Source: Pontederia crassipes (Eukaryota > Streptophyta > Magnoliopsida > Commelinales > Pontederiaceae). Taken from it: DNA of 64,000 nt. This document shows, piece by piece, positions 12,085-23,421 of the stretch. A program made the translations under genes and the position numbers. Location of the stretch: positions 22,807,189 to 22,871,188 of the forward strand of contig CM060186.1 in assembly GCA_030549335.1 (NCBI GenBank), read 5' to 3'. The stretch's first letter is position 1. Every line of letters starts with the position of its first letter. A model generated the notes under the pieces. The model worked only from the letters and a program-made list of their open reading frames with translations. It ran no database searches and was not told the DNA's origin.

Positions 12085-13286
12085 TGTCATGACCCCAATT
12101 TAAACCTTGGTTTAATTTGCAGGACGCGACCTAATACATGCAATCTTCTATTGTTTGTGAAAATGTGCTATAATTCATTTAGAAGATACAATAATTAAGA
12201 TATCCAAACCATACCATAAGATATTATATCATTCAGAGTAAGTAAACATTAGAGCATGTAACATATATAAGCAAACCACGCAATTTATATTGATCATTCA
12301 GAGCATGTAACAACTCTAGGATTTACACCACCACATAGTCATAAAATATTTACATTTTACAAGATACAAAATTACTTTTCATACATAGCACATATCAAAC
12401 TCTCTCCATAACTCAACAGAGGAATATGAGAGCTACAAGTCTTCTATCTAACACGCGCGGTAGGGCATATGACTTTTCAATACCTTAGCAGCAAAAAGGA
12501 TCCACACCCTATTAAGGTTGTCTCTCGTGATCTCAAAAGTTCTACTGATCTGAAAAAATGTACAACAACGCTGTAAGCAAATAATAGCTCAGTAAGCTGA
12601 TAACTCATAAGCTATGTGTTACCATCTAATAAATTCGAGGAGACATAAGCATACATGCATTAATCATAATATCAAAGTCAATATCTTCATACATTTATTA
12701 AATACATATATAACATCCCAATCAAAATCATTGCACTCAATTTACAGTCATTGTCACTTAAACATATCAAACATATGTATGCAATGCCAACACTCTCATA
12801 TGTATGCACGGATCACCAACTGACCAGTGGTCGGTAGAAGGCCTCTAGAGGTAGCTCCCATCGTGATCAACGATGTAGCACTTAGCTCCATTCTACCTCA
12901 TCTCTTTCGGAGAACAAATCATATAACGATAGGTGGACTCTAAAGGTGGCCCTTACGGATTCAAGATGTGGGCCCTACGGATTCTAGAGGTGGCCCCCAT
13001 CGCGACTACTCACGATGTGGCACTTAGCTCCGTATGGCACTTAGCTTCAGCTTATCTCATTCCATTATTGGGAAATAGAATGATGGATTGGACTCTATAA
13101 GTGGCTCCCATCGTGATCAGCGATGTAGCACTTAGCTCCAACCATCATATATGCAAATGCAAATGGATGTCGATGCATGATTCATCACATAACAAACATC
13201 TCCTGAATATCAGAAGATGAATCATATCCAATACCATTTCAAAAGGAACAAGATTGCACTCATCGTAATCTATTCAGATCATATCA
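12085..13286 (-). mobile_element. LTR A of a nested LTR retroelement, left segment
   Basis: On the sense (minus) strand this is the 3' part of an LTR ending GGGTCATGACA. It holds three imperfect copies of a GTAGCACTTAGCTCC-type word at 12840-13140, also seen once at 27420-27510 in LTR B. The LTR continues at 25112 after the CACTA insertion and finishes at 26953 (sense start TGTAATATCCC). Without the insertion it would be about 3.0 kb. No internal coding region remains between it and LTR B. Broken, moderately old. Confidence 0.6.
13284..13286. repeat. CACTA target-site duplication TCA, left copy
   Basis: TCA immediately before CACTACAAGAA; the same TCA follows the element at 25109-25111. Three-base duplications are the rule for CACTA elements. 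Confidence 0.9.
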
Positions 13287-13313
13287 CACTACAAGAATTT
13301 GAGCTATTAGCTA
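13287..13313 (+). repeat. Left terminal inverted repeat of the CACTA element (27 bp)
   Basis: Identical over 27 bases to the complement of 25082-25108; base 28 is the first mismatch. The TTAGCTAC word at the inner edge recurs through both subterminal regions. Confidence 0.95.
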
Positions 13314-13351
13314 CAAATTTTAGCGACTCCATATTTCGTAGCAATATTGTC

Positions 13352-13960
13352 ACAGTTAGTGACAGATTTGAAACACATTTAGTGCATCATCTCCACAAAC
13401 TAAACTGACGATATAGTGACGCAATTGTGTCCACATTAACTACGGAAATTATGGTCACTAAGATTAGTCGACATATCATAGTCAAGATGTAACAAATTCG
13501 TCACTATATACTGACACTAATCGATCTCTAATTTGTCTTAGGTATGTCGCTAACAGTTACACATTTACTACATATTTGGGACACGTTTAGTGCACCGTCT
13601 TGACAAATCTAACTAATAATATAGTGACAAATCTGTGACCATATTAAGTACAAACATTACGATCCCTAATGTCAGTTAGTATATTGTAACTAATCTGTCC
13701 CTAAAATCAGACACTAATTTATCTCTACTTTGTCTCAAATTTTGTTGCTAACAGTTACAAATTTACTACATATTTGAGACATATTTAGTGCACCATCTCC
13801 ACAAAAAATAAGATGAAAATTACGACCATTAATATAAGTTGGTATATTGTAATAAATCTATAACTAATTTGTCCCTAAATTGTCATACTAATCTGTTTCT
13901 AATATGTAACTAATCTGTCCTTAAATTGACACTAATGTGTCTCTATTTTGTCTCAAATTT
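13352..13960. repeat. CACTA left subterminal repeats, about 198-bp period
   Basis: Three imperfect copies begin near 13352, 13553 and 13751. Each has an ACAGTTAC-like start, a long word ending TTTAGTGCACCATCT, and CTAATCTGTCCCTAA-like words. In En/Spm, subterminal arrays bind the element-encoded TNPA-type protein; that role here is by analogy. The right subterminal region (24680-25080) holds a related but less regular set of TTAGCTAC, GGGAC and TTGCTAC-like words. Confidence 0.75.
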
Positions 13961-14461
13961 TAACATTAAAAATTACATACTACTGACTTACGATAATTTT
14001 TTTACAATCATTTATACTATCTACTTTAGTTATAATTTCTTTTGCTTATAATGGCTAGACGTTTGTACAACAATATTTTGGAATCAATAATTGATCATCA
14101 AAAGTGAAATGATTTTATTTTCTTATTTAATAATTGAAATAACTCTCAAGATTTTTAAGGTTAATGTGAAAACTATAATAGAAAATTTAATAAAGTGGTT
14201 ATGTCGCACTCGAACACGATGATCATTGCTTGGGAACATGACGAACCATGTGTGGGTATTCGTTGCCATCATTGGCCATGGATCTCTTACTGAATGGTGG
14301 AGATCTGCTCCGCATTCATACGTCGAAACACTTATGACGCATGTGTATTTTACCTTATATATATAATTGTTGAAGTTGGTGAATACTTTAAGACCCGTGA
14401 GCTTAGGAGAATTTGAGTATTACCCAATTACTTGTGCTGCTGGTGTACTGACAAAAGAGGG

Positions 14462-14481
14462 GTTCGGGGGGCAGCGCCCCC
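14462..14481. other. GC-rich perfect hairpin (GGGGG..CCCCC) in the CACTA leader region
   Basis: A run of six G, a short GCAGCG spacer and a run of five C form a compact stem-loop in otherwise AT-rich DNA. It lies in a GC-rich island (about 14430-14535) well upstream of the transposase start. No function can be assigned. Confidence 0.5.
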
Positions 14482-14769
14482 AAAACCTAGATGGGTTTGA
14501 GCTTTGGTTTAGCCGACCCGTGTGGTGCGGATTACAATAAACTAATGAAAGTAAGAATAATTCACAATTTTTATAAGTAAATATTAAAAGAAACATTTTG
14601 CAAAATAATATTTTATAAGTATTCATTAATGATATAATAAATTGAAAAAGTTCTAAAAAACATAATATAATTTTAAAATATTTTTATGCTTATTAAGTAA
14701 TAAAAATATTTTATAAATATTATTTAATTATTAAGTATAATTTTAAAATATTTTTCTAAATAAAAAATA

Positions 14770-14990
14770 CTTTCCCTCTTTCCTCTCAAAATTTCCCCCT
14801 TTTCCTCTTTCCCTCTTTCCCTCTTTCCCTAAAACCCTAAACGACATTTCCCTCTTCCCTCTTCCCTCTTCCCTCTTTCCCTCTTTGACATTTTTGCTCC
14901 TCTTCGACATTTTTGGATCGAGACCTCAAAGATATTTTTTCTCCTCTTCGACATTTTTGGATAGAGACCTCAAAGATTCTTCAGGGCTTC
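14770..14990 (+). promoter_or_regulatory. Pyrimidine-rich leader with telo-box, probable transposase promoter/5' region
   Basis: A long CCCTCTTTCCCTCTT tract surrounds AAAACCCTAAAC at 14831-14842, a telo-box, followed by a direct duplication of CTCCTCTTCGACATTTTTGGAT..GAGACCTCAAAG-type sequence at about 14896-14985. Telo-boxes with pyrimidine tracts mark the start regions of strongly expressed plant genes. A 5' untranslated exon here, joined to the acceptor at 16490-16491, would be consistent with the gene layout, but the transcription start itself is not visible. Confidence 0.45.
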
Positions 14991-15046
14991 AGGTGCATTC
15001 TTCCACTTTTCCTACTTTTTCCATTCGTTTTTTCGACATTTTATTC

Positions 15047-15336
15047 GTTTTCTTCTTTGTGCTGCCGCGCGCAAGGGCTTGTATGCGCAGGCTACCGCCG
15101 GCGACCCCTACGTTGGTCGCCGACGCGCGCCCCAATTCCCTGTGCGCTCAAGGGCCAACCAGCGACCCTTTTTTTTGTTTTCTTCTTTGTGCGGCCGGCG
15201 CGCAGGGGCCCGTACGTGCAGGCTGCCGCCGGTGACCCCTGCGTTGGTCGCTGGCGACCCCTGCGTTGGTCGCTGGCGACCCCTGCGTTGGTCGCCGGCG
15301 CACACCCTGACTCCCTGTGCACGCAGGGGCCAACCA
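15047..15336. repeat. GC-rich direct duplication with three 22-bp tandem units
   Basis: Two diverged copies (15047-15176 and 15177-15336) each start GTTTTCTTCTTTGTGC and end GGCCAACC plus a T-run. The second contains three 22-base tandem units at 15231, 15253 and 15275 built on GACCCCTGCGTTGGTCGCT. GC content is far above the rest of the element. Open frames exist in several phases on both strands because of the repeats; none shows family motifs. It may be captured host DNA or an expanded part of the leader. Confidence 0.8.
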
Positions 15337-16495
15337 TTTTTTTAGTCCTCATCCGAGTAGAGTGATTTCCCATTTTTTGGTATTGTTATCAATTATCTAT
15401 GTGCTCTCCTTTTTTTCTTCTTTCTTTCCTGACTTTAGCATATAACTCTCAATGTGTACGTGAACTTGTTCTTTTATCAAAGTATTCCAAAATTATTTCT
15501 AAAGCATTGACTGAATTCTAAAATTATTTCTAGGGAACCTAAAATTTGTTTGATATGAAATCAGGTTGTAACACTGATCTTCTTGTTTTAGGATGGCATC
15601 TAGTGGTTATTGCTTCTTTTGATGATTATCAGAATCTGTTCATACAGATAAGCTAAAATTGGACTTGTATGCATATTTACAACGGGTTCCTATATCTCTC
15701 TTATAATTGTCGTTAGTTGTATAGTTTGAACAATACACTAAAATTAAAATTTCCTCTTTTTCAGCACAAATTCTGCTCCTCTTTTTTTTACTCATATTCT
15801 GCTTTTAGATTTCTGTATCAGTAATTTGAACTTTATTGGACAAACTTTGGAAATTGGAAACAGATTCATCATGACAGTTGTTCAATTAACTCCTATTCTT
15901 GATCTGACTTAGTTCAAACATTGACAGTTGCTCCTCTTTTTTCTACTCACATTTTGCTTTTAGATTTCTGTATCATAAATTTGAACTGTATGGGACAATA
16001 GTTGTTCAATTAACCCCTGTTCTTGGTCTGATTCTTAGTTCAATTTTTTTTGCACAAAGTATAAGTTTTTTGAATCTGTCTTCTAGTTTCTTGATGTCTT
16101 GGAGTGGATGATTTCTATAGAATGAAATGGAGTTGATCTACTGAAATGTAAATGCACAGTATATGTAAAAAAATTGTACATCATAAAATCATATGCCACT
16201 GGTTGTTCCGGGGACATAAATACCATCATAGAATCATGCTCCTTGTCAGTTTCATTTACTTATTATTTTCCAAGTATATTTCATGTTCTGTTTTGGTATA
16301 ATTACATAGTTATAATTACATTGTTACTTTTTTTTGCTCACATTTCACTGCTCATAATAAGATTTCAGTACACAATCTTACTGACAATAATATATTTGGG
16401 CCTTTTAAAAGCATAACAATAATATATTTGGTTGTGTCACACTTGTTATGAGAGAGGCTTATGCATATAGTCTTTCCTACATAAATTTCAGCGAG

Positions 16496-19400
16496 ATGCG
16501 ACCCGATCGAAGTTGGATCCAACATTGGAAAGATGAACATGGATTTATAATAGAAAGTTTTAAAGATGGTGTTGACGAGTTCATAAAGTTTGCTTATGAA
16601 CATGAAGATGTGGTTGATATTGGTCGCCAAATCCTATGTCCTTGTGAAAAATGTAAAAACTTTCGATGGAAGGTCAAGTATGAAGTGCAAAAGGATTTAT
16701 ATCATAATGGCTTTTTAACTGCTTATGTCAATTGGACTTTGCATGGTGAGGAGCAATGGGTGGATAGTAATACAACATCTATTGAAGTATCAAATGGATT
16801 TGAAATACAAAATCCTTATCTGGATATAGTTAGGGATGCTGAAGTGAATCACTTAGGAAATATGAATATCCCACAGGAGGAAGAAAATCCAAATCCAATA
16901 GCTTCTAGGTTTTATCGGCTTCTTAGAGATGCCGATGAACCTTTGTGTGAAGGATGCGAGAAGCATAGCACACTATCTGCTGTGGCACAATTAATGAACA
17001 TGAAGTCTGAGCATAATATGAGCGAAAACTATTTTGATCGTATGATTGCTATTATAAAAAGTATGTTACCAATATCTGAGAAATTACCAACAAATTTCTA
17101 CAAGTGCAAGAGAATGATGAAAGAGTTAGGATTAGAATATCAAAAAATTGATGCGTGCCGTAATCATTGTATGTTGTACTATAAAGAAGATAGTACACTC
17201 ATAAATTGTAAGTCCTGTGGTGAGCAGCGATACAAGCCGAAGAAAAATGGCAATGTCAATCAAAAGGATGTGCCTTACTCAGTGCTTAGATATTTTCCTA
17301 TTGTTCCAAGATTGCAAAGGCTTTTTCTCTCTGAAAAAGTAGCAATGTTTATGCGTTGGCATGCTGAAGGATTGCGTGAGAATCTTTCGATGATAACACA
17401 TCCATCTGATGCTGAAGCATGGAAGGACTTTGATGCACGCCATCCAACATTTGCTAAGGAGTTTAGGAATGTTAGATTGGGTCTTTGCACAGATGGGTTC
17501 AACCCATTTGGTTCTTTAACAACGGCTTATTCGTGTTGGCCTGTGTTCATAACACCGTATAATTTACCTCCAAGCATGTGCATGAAAAGAGAGCATATAT
17601 TTTTAACAAGCATGATTCCTGGGCCTCGATCCCCGAGTAAGAGTCTAGACATCTATTTAAGGCCACTTATTGATGAGTTGAAGATGTTGTGGGATGATGG
17701 AGTCTTAACCTACGATAAGTCGACAAAACAAAATTTTATAATGAGAGCAGCTTTGATGTGGACAATCAGCGATTTTCCAGCTTATGGAATGTTAAGTGAA
17801 TGGAGCACGAAAGGAAAGCTTGCATGTCCAATATGTGGCAAGCACACAAAATCATTTTATCTAAAGAATGGCAGAAAGGTTTGTTGGTTTGATTGCCATC
17901 GAATGTTTTTGCCTATTGAGAATTCAATGCGTCGTGATCGTAACTCATTTAAAAAATCGACAATTGAGAATACTATGCCCACAAAAAGAATTACAGGAAT
18001 GGAGGCATTTGAGGAGGTCAACAAACTTGAGCTCATCACCTTTGGATTGAAGGCGAATCCATTCAAGCAAGTTGGTTTTGGAAGTGATCATAATTGGGAG
18101 AAGAGAAGTATATTTTGGGATTTGCCTTATTGGTCCTCAAACATGATTCGTCACAATTTAGATGTCATGCATGTTGAAAAGAATGTGTTTGATAACATAT
18201 TTAATTCTATTATGGACATAAAAGGTAAGACGAAGGACAATGCAAATTCTCGAGAGGACATGAAGCTAATATGTAAACGTCCAGAACTAAATTTGATTCA
18301 CTTACAGAATGGAAAGTACATCAAGCCAAAAGCAACTTATGTACTAAATAATGAAGAACAAAAGCTTGTGTTTCAATGGGTAAAAAACTTAAAATTTCCT
18401 AATGGGTATGCATCAAATATATCTCGATGTTTTAATATTGAAACCGGAAAGATACATGGAATGAAAAGTCATGATTGTCACATTTTCATGCAAAGATTGA
18501 TTCCTCTGGCCTTTAAGGATTTTTTGCCTAAGGCTGTTTGGGATACCATAACAGAATTTAGTACATTTTTTAAAGAGTTATGCACCTCTAACATTCGCAA
18601 AGAGGACATGTCACGTTTAGAATGTTCAATTGTGACATCTTTGTGCAAGGCCGAGAAGATTTTTCCACCTTCATTCTTTGATGTTATGGAGCATTTAGTC
18701 ATGCATCTACCATACGAAGCAAAAGTTGGAAGACATGTACATTATCGGTGGATGTATCCGTTTGAGAGATGCATGTTGTATTTGAAAAAGAAGGCTAAAA
18801 ATAAGGATAGAATTGAGGGATCTATATGTGAGGCATATTTTATAGAGGAAGTATCTAATTTTACTTCGTTATACTTTGAAGCAAATATTCAAACAAGGCG
18901 AACTCAGGTTCCACGAAATGATGATGGTGGAGTCGATCTAAACAAGAAATGTTTGTCCATATTTAAATATCCATTCCTCCTTATTGGAAAGGGACGTAAC
19001 GTTATGTTGAATGACAATGATCTTACACTTGCAGAGAAATATGTTCTGATGAACTGTCATGAGATGACGCCTTACATTGAGTGAGTACATTTGCATGAAA
19101 TGATTTTACCTTTTTTTATTAAGATGTAATATTTTTTTAAACATATTATGTTTTTGGTAAAATTAGGCAATTTGAAGATTTTCAAAGACATCAAAATCCT
19201 TATATCACAGACAATCAACTCTTGCAAATTCGAGATAAAGAATTCTCTTCATGGCTAAAGTATCAAGTGAAGAATGAATTGGTGAAAGATCCATTGATCC
19301 GAGACTTTAGTTATGGACCGTTTAAAAAAGTGACAACATATAATAGTATAGTTGTCAATGGCTATAGATTTCAGACATATGAGTATGGTCAATACAAAAC

Positions 19401-19755
19401 CACCATGAATAGTGGAATTTGTGTTCTTGGCAACTTGTACGGGGATAATGACATTGATTACTACGGGGTCATCGAAGAGATAATAGAGTTGACATATTTA
19501 GGCAAGGAAAATAAGGTCGTTGTATTACGATGTCATTGGTTCAATCCAGAGCAAGGAGTCAAGGTTGATCCAAAGCATAATCTTGTTGAAGTTAGGCATA
19601 GATCCAGACTTCAAGGTTATGATCCATTTGTATTGGCAGAACAAGCACAACAAGTTTATTATACAAGTTATCCTTTAAAAAAAGGTCGGGATGAATGGTG
19701 GGCAGCATGCAAGGTGAGAAGTAAGCTTTTTATGGAGGAAAATATGGCTAGTTAA
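16496..19755 (+). CDS. CACTA TNP2-type transposase (two exons)
   Basis: Exons 16496-19080 and 19167-19755 join in frame (donor GTGAGT, acceptor AAATTAG), giving 1057 residues. The start is placed at the ATG after a splice acceptor TTTCAG at 16491, because homology begins with MRPDRSWIQ and the upstream 16 codons do not match the family. Domains in order: transposase-associated domain with CPCEKCKN (about 1-85); a CPICG/CH zinc-like cluster (about 444-475); the transposase_21 core with LCTDGFNPFG (D about 332) and HNLDVMHVEKN (D about 555), likely catalytic acidic residues; DUF4218 (about 676-790); DUF4216 with YYGVIEEI..LRCHWF (about 958-1033). The frame reopens after the TAA at 19753-19755 for another 85 codons of strongly acidic sequence ending at 20013, so the TAA may be a new nonsense change (CAA to TAA) or the true end. 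It would cut and paste the element by binding its ends. Confidence 0.95.
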
Positions 19756-20013
19756 GCTGATACAAACATTGAAATACCTATGGATGACTACTACCAAGAG
19801 GATCCGATAATAAGGGCAATAGATATGGAGGAGGATGGTGAAGAAAGAGTTGAATTATTTGATGCAAATGCTTCTATGGAAGAGGTGAATGTAAATGAGA
19901 TAACCCGTACATTAGAAGATGAAGACGATCAGTTCATTAATGATGAAGATATCATTGATAGTTGTGATGACACTAATGATGAGGAGGAATATGAATCGCT
20001 TTCAAGCGAGTAA
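19756..20013 (+). other. In-frame acidic extension beyond the transposase stop
   Basis: The same reading frame continues past the TAA at 19753-19755 for 85 codons rich in D and E (DDYYQEDP, LEDEDDQF, DTNDEEEYE) to TAA at 20011-20013. The composition and length look like a genuine acidic tail of the transposase cut off by one codon change rather than chance open sequence. It could be translated only by read-through or if the stop is not fixed in other copies. Confidence 0.6.
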
Positions 20014-20128
20014 CCTTTTATAAAATGTTACATTTTATAATTAGGTAATATGTCAATTTATGATATGCTTATATTTCATTATATATTTTTCTAACCAATT
20101 AGCTATCAACTTGCATGTATAAACAGTC

Positions 20129-21811
20129 ATGGTTCTTCGAGGAAGAGGTCATCGTACATCAGCATCTGGGTCACGGTCAAGGCCTTCTGCTCCTGTGTCA
20201 CCATCAGCTGATGCTCCTACATCACCAGTTGTAGATATAGTGACCCCTCCTTCTAGACGCAGTGCTACAGGATCTATTCCGACACCACCAGTCGAAGGTA
20301 AGTAAAAAATGTTTGCTATTTTTTATGCTTTACTATCGATTCTAATTTTATTTTTCTCTAAAAGTTCCAACATCTGAAGCACCAGAAGAGAATCAGAACG
20401 TTTCTCAGCCAGGAACAATAGTCGGACAAGAGAGCTTGGAAGGTGGACCAATATACACTGGATGTGTTGGAATCAATGATCCAAAAAAACCGTAAGTAAT
20501 TGTAATCATAGTTTTCAAATAAATTTATACTAACTATTGCTACACATTGTTAAATATATATAGGGTTACTTTTACACCGGACAGTATTGTGCGATATATT
20601 AGCAATCTTGTGATTGGGAGATTGCCGCCAAATGCACCATCATGGCACAAGGTTCCGAGAGATCTTAAGGAGAGGATGTTTCATCACTTTTTGGTAAAAT
20701 TTTAAAAATATGTAGTTTTCAAATATGTTTTATTTTGAATTAATATTTTTTCTTATTACAGGAGAATCATAAATTTGAGCCTGGATTAACCGAAGAAGTC
20801 ATACAAAAAGTTTTTATGCATGTCGCCAAAAATCGTCTACGTGGCCAATTGTACAATTTTAGACATAAGGCGGCAAAAGCAACAAATAATAACTTTGAGT
20901 TAGCTCGTAATTCACCTCCTACTGGATTAAATTGTGATGTTTGGCACTCACTTTGTGATGCATGGTACAATTTATAAAATTTCATTCAATATATACTTTT
21001 TAACATTTTATCTTTTAGATAATAAAATCTTCTTGATTTGCAGGAGTTCGGAGGATTGGAAAAAAAGATCAGTGGCAGCAAAAGGTAATCGTGCTTCAAA
21101 GCCTGAAGCTGCTTTACACACAGGAGGATCAATTCCTTTCTCAAGTCACAAGCGTCGTTTGGTAACTTTATTAAACTTTGTTATAATCTTATACATCAAA
21201 ATTAAATATTTACTAACTTTATTAATCATCAATACAGGAGGCAAAAAACAAAGGTCCAATTGATTATAGAGAGGTTTATGAGTTGACGCATAAGAGCAAA
21301 AAGACAAAATATTTTGTCACTGACTAATCTCTTAAAGTTTATGTATGTTGGTGATACATTTAATTTTTTTTTCGAAGTATTTGCTTACTAACTCACTTTT
21401 ATCTTATTTTAGGAAGACTATAATTCCAAAGTAATTGAAAAGTATGGTGAAAATCCGGATACACAACCATCACTCGATGTGGACCTATGGAAAGAAGCAG
21501 GCGGAACAACCAGAGAAGGATCTCTTCGTGGATTGGGTACATCGGTCTCATCTACTGGATCAGCTACATCTGCTGGGCAAAATGGCAATGGTTCGTTCTT
21601 TTCATCATTTGTGCAGGATGGTACGATCGATCGTTTTAAGGATGTTGTCGGCGATGTCATGGATGACCGCAAGAAGAATGCATTCGGATCATTGATGGAT
21701 AGTTACTGTCAACCAGGAGGAGCATTTGAACAAATGCTCAAACGACTTTTGATCAATTCAACGGATGATGCTGGACCGAACACTTCATCGTCTAATATAA
21801 GAAATGATTGA
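20129..21811 (+). CDS. CACTA second gene, Ptta/En/Spm transposase family (PF03004-like), seven exons, one in-frame stop
   Basis: Inferred exons: 20129-20297, 20365-20491, 20564-20693, 20762-20964, 21044-21161, 21238-21342, 21413-21811. All junctions are GT..AG and phases agree, giving 417 codons including the terminal TGA. A Ser/Pro-rich N-terminus (about 1-60) is followed by the conserved core: FTPDSIVRYISNLV, W(H)KVPRDLKERMFHHFL, NRLRGQLYNFRHKA, and WKKRSVAAKGNRASK with GGSIPFSSHKRRL, then a Gly/Ser-rich linker and C-terminus. This is the TNPA/TNP1-side protein of CACTA elements, expected to bind subterminal repeats and assist TNP2. TAA at 21325-21327 (codon 279, VTD*SLKVY, probably from CAA) interrupts an otherwise open exon 6. 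Start chosen at the first ATG after an AAACAG acceptor; an upstream untranslated exon is possible. Confidence 0.85.
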
Positions 21812-22017
21812 TGATTAGAGTTACTAATTACTAAACTTGTCATCACTATTTTGGTTTGTGTTTGGAGACATGTTGAACTATTTGAATTTATATTTGAGAC
21901 TTATTATGTTGGTTGTTATTTTGTTTAGTTAGACTTATATAATATATATTATGTAAGCATTTTGCTACTTTTGTGATGAAGAATGTCATTTTTATTTTGG
22001 ACTACTTGGAAATGTTG

Positions 22018-22135
22018 ATTGTGAGCCAACTGAAGAATTTAGCCTGGGAAGGGGCATATGTGAAGGTTGCCCCACTCTCTCCATATTACGAATCATTGAA
22101 GTTCTTCGCTGCTTTGGAGCAGCCTGAGGACACGG
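22018..22135 (+). pseudogene. Possible captured host exon, unidentified
   Basis: Immediately after the second transposon gene the composition changes and a 39-codon open stretch appears with exon-like content (WEGAYVKVAPLSPYYESLKF, then ALEQPED), closed by a good splice donor G/GTGAGC at 22136. I do not recognise the parent gene. Its phase does not match the ArfGAP exon at 22306, so it is probably an independent capture. It could be chance, but the composition and donor argue for a real exon. Confidence 0.4.
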
Positions 22136-22305
22136 GTGAGCAGCTTATTAGTAACTATTGAGTGCATTTGTGATATTTGTCTGATGTTGTGGGATGTTGA
22201 TCAGATTTGCAAGTTATATCAGTGCTTAACTCTGTTTACAAAAGGAAAACTGTGTTTTCCAGTTATTGAACATCATAGTAATCATTTCTATTTTACATAT
22301 TGTAG

Positions 22306-22749
22306 GTAAAGTCTCTAACACTTGATGTAAAAGCATGGGAGCCCTCTGTTATTAACCTGTTTCAGTCCTTGGGTAATACATTTGCAAATTCCCTTTGGGA
22401 GGACTTATTACCATCAGCAAGTAATGGAAGGTAAGATGATGATTCTAGGTAAGAATTATGATAAATGGGCGCGCCATATTATCTATGCAACAAAAAAATG
22501 ACTTTCTAGCATTCTGAAGAAAAAATGTATCTAGAGAACTATGAATAAACCTTCCAACAGCAGTTAAAAATTTCTTTGCAAAACAATGGCTGTTACAAAT
22601 TGCATGTAATTGTTGTATTTTAGGTAACATATAAGCTGTTATTGTTATGCAGTTTTTGTTTACTTGACAAGAAAGATGATTACATCTTTCCAAGGAAGCC
22701 CAAATTCTCTGATCCAATATCAGTGAATGAGAAGTTTATTCAATCAAAG
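22306..22749 (+). pseudogene. Captured ArfGAP gene fragment, two exons with intron
   Basis: Exons 22306-22430 and 22653-22749 have canonical borders (TTGTAG/GTAAAG, GGAAG/GTAAGA, TATGCAG/T, AAAG/GTATGA) and join in phase into 74 open codons. The first reads VKSLTLDVKAWEPSV then LFQSLGNTFANSLWEDLL, the helical part of the ArfGAP domain just after the zinc finger. The second contains FSDPISVNEKFIQSK, the domain's C-terminal part. The wording matches plant AGD1-4-type proteins (BAR-PH-ArfGAP-ankyrin), which switch off ARF GTPases in vesicle traffic. The CxxC zinc finger and catalytic arginine lie in earlier exons that are not present, so no GAP activity is possible. Retained introns show capture at DNA level. 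Confidence 0.8.
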
Positions 22750-22803
22750 GTATGACACAGGATGACTTATCTTTTCATCACTTCTGATTAAATTGGTCTT
22801 AGT

Positions 22804-22890
22804 GACAACCAACCTGACAAAGAGGGGAACATCATATCAGATGAGCTGAGAGAATTGAATGCACAAGAAGAGGCCTTTCTTGTGCGGTGA
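22804..22890 (+). pseudogene. Possible captured exon, unidentified
   Basis: A short open stretch reads DKEGNIISDELRELNAQEEA, with a following GTGATT that could be a weak donor. Acidic and exon-like in composition, but too short to name and without a clear acceptor. It may belong to the same source gene as one of its neighbours. Confidence 0.25.
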
Positions 22891-23289
22891 TTTCCATCAA
22901 GGATTCTTAATTTTGGTGTAGGGGCAACTTATATTTTGCATAGGGGTTTGTATGCTCTGTACTGGTGGTGGATTTAATTAATCCTGTAAGACCACTCTCT
23001 GGAGTTCAGTAGCAGCTTAGCTGGACATTTATAACTCAGTAAATGAGGTTTCAAATTGACTAGTTCAGCCAAGACCTCTGCTGATCAGCTTAGACTGATC
23101 CAATTCCTTAATATGAGAGTTGCAATGTAGTAGTCACCAGTAGAAACAATCAGTGAAGATTATAACACTTTTTTTTTCTGGCGGATGCATGCTACAACTT
23201 GCAATTGCTTAGGAGTGAGACTCCTGCTATCGTGAGTCGCAATAATCTTTTGTTTGTGTTGCAGAAACCATTAGCTTTTACAAGGGCCA

Positions 23290-23421
23290 ATAATCTTTTG
23301 CTGTCAGATATTCCAACCTGGATGGTACACTGAAGATCCAGGCCCACCAAGTCTTCTTCCAACACAGAAAATATTGAACACACGCCGATGTGTGTTTGAT
23401 GATGATGATTACGGTACTGTC
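23290..23421 (+). pseudogene. Possible captured exons, unidentified
   Basis: An open stretch containing PGWYTEDPGPPSLLPTQ and NTRRCVFDDDDY is followed by GTACTG. The sequence is richer in coding-like content than its surroundings, but I do not recognise the family. It lies between the ArfGAP and glycolate oxidase fragments within the CACTA element. Confidence 0.25.

Noticed and set aside
14913-15373. Multiple overlapping open frames on both strands
   Set aside because: Produced by the GC-rich direct duplication and 22-bp units; no family motifs.
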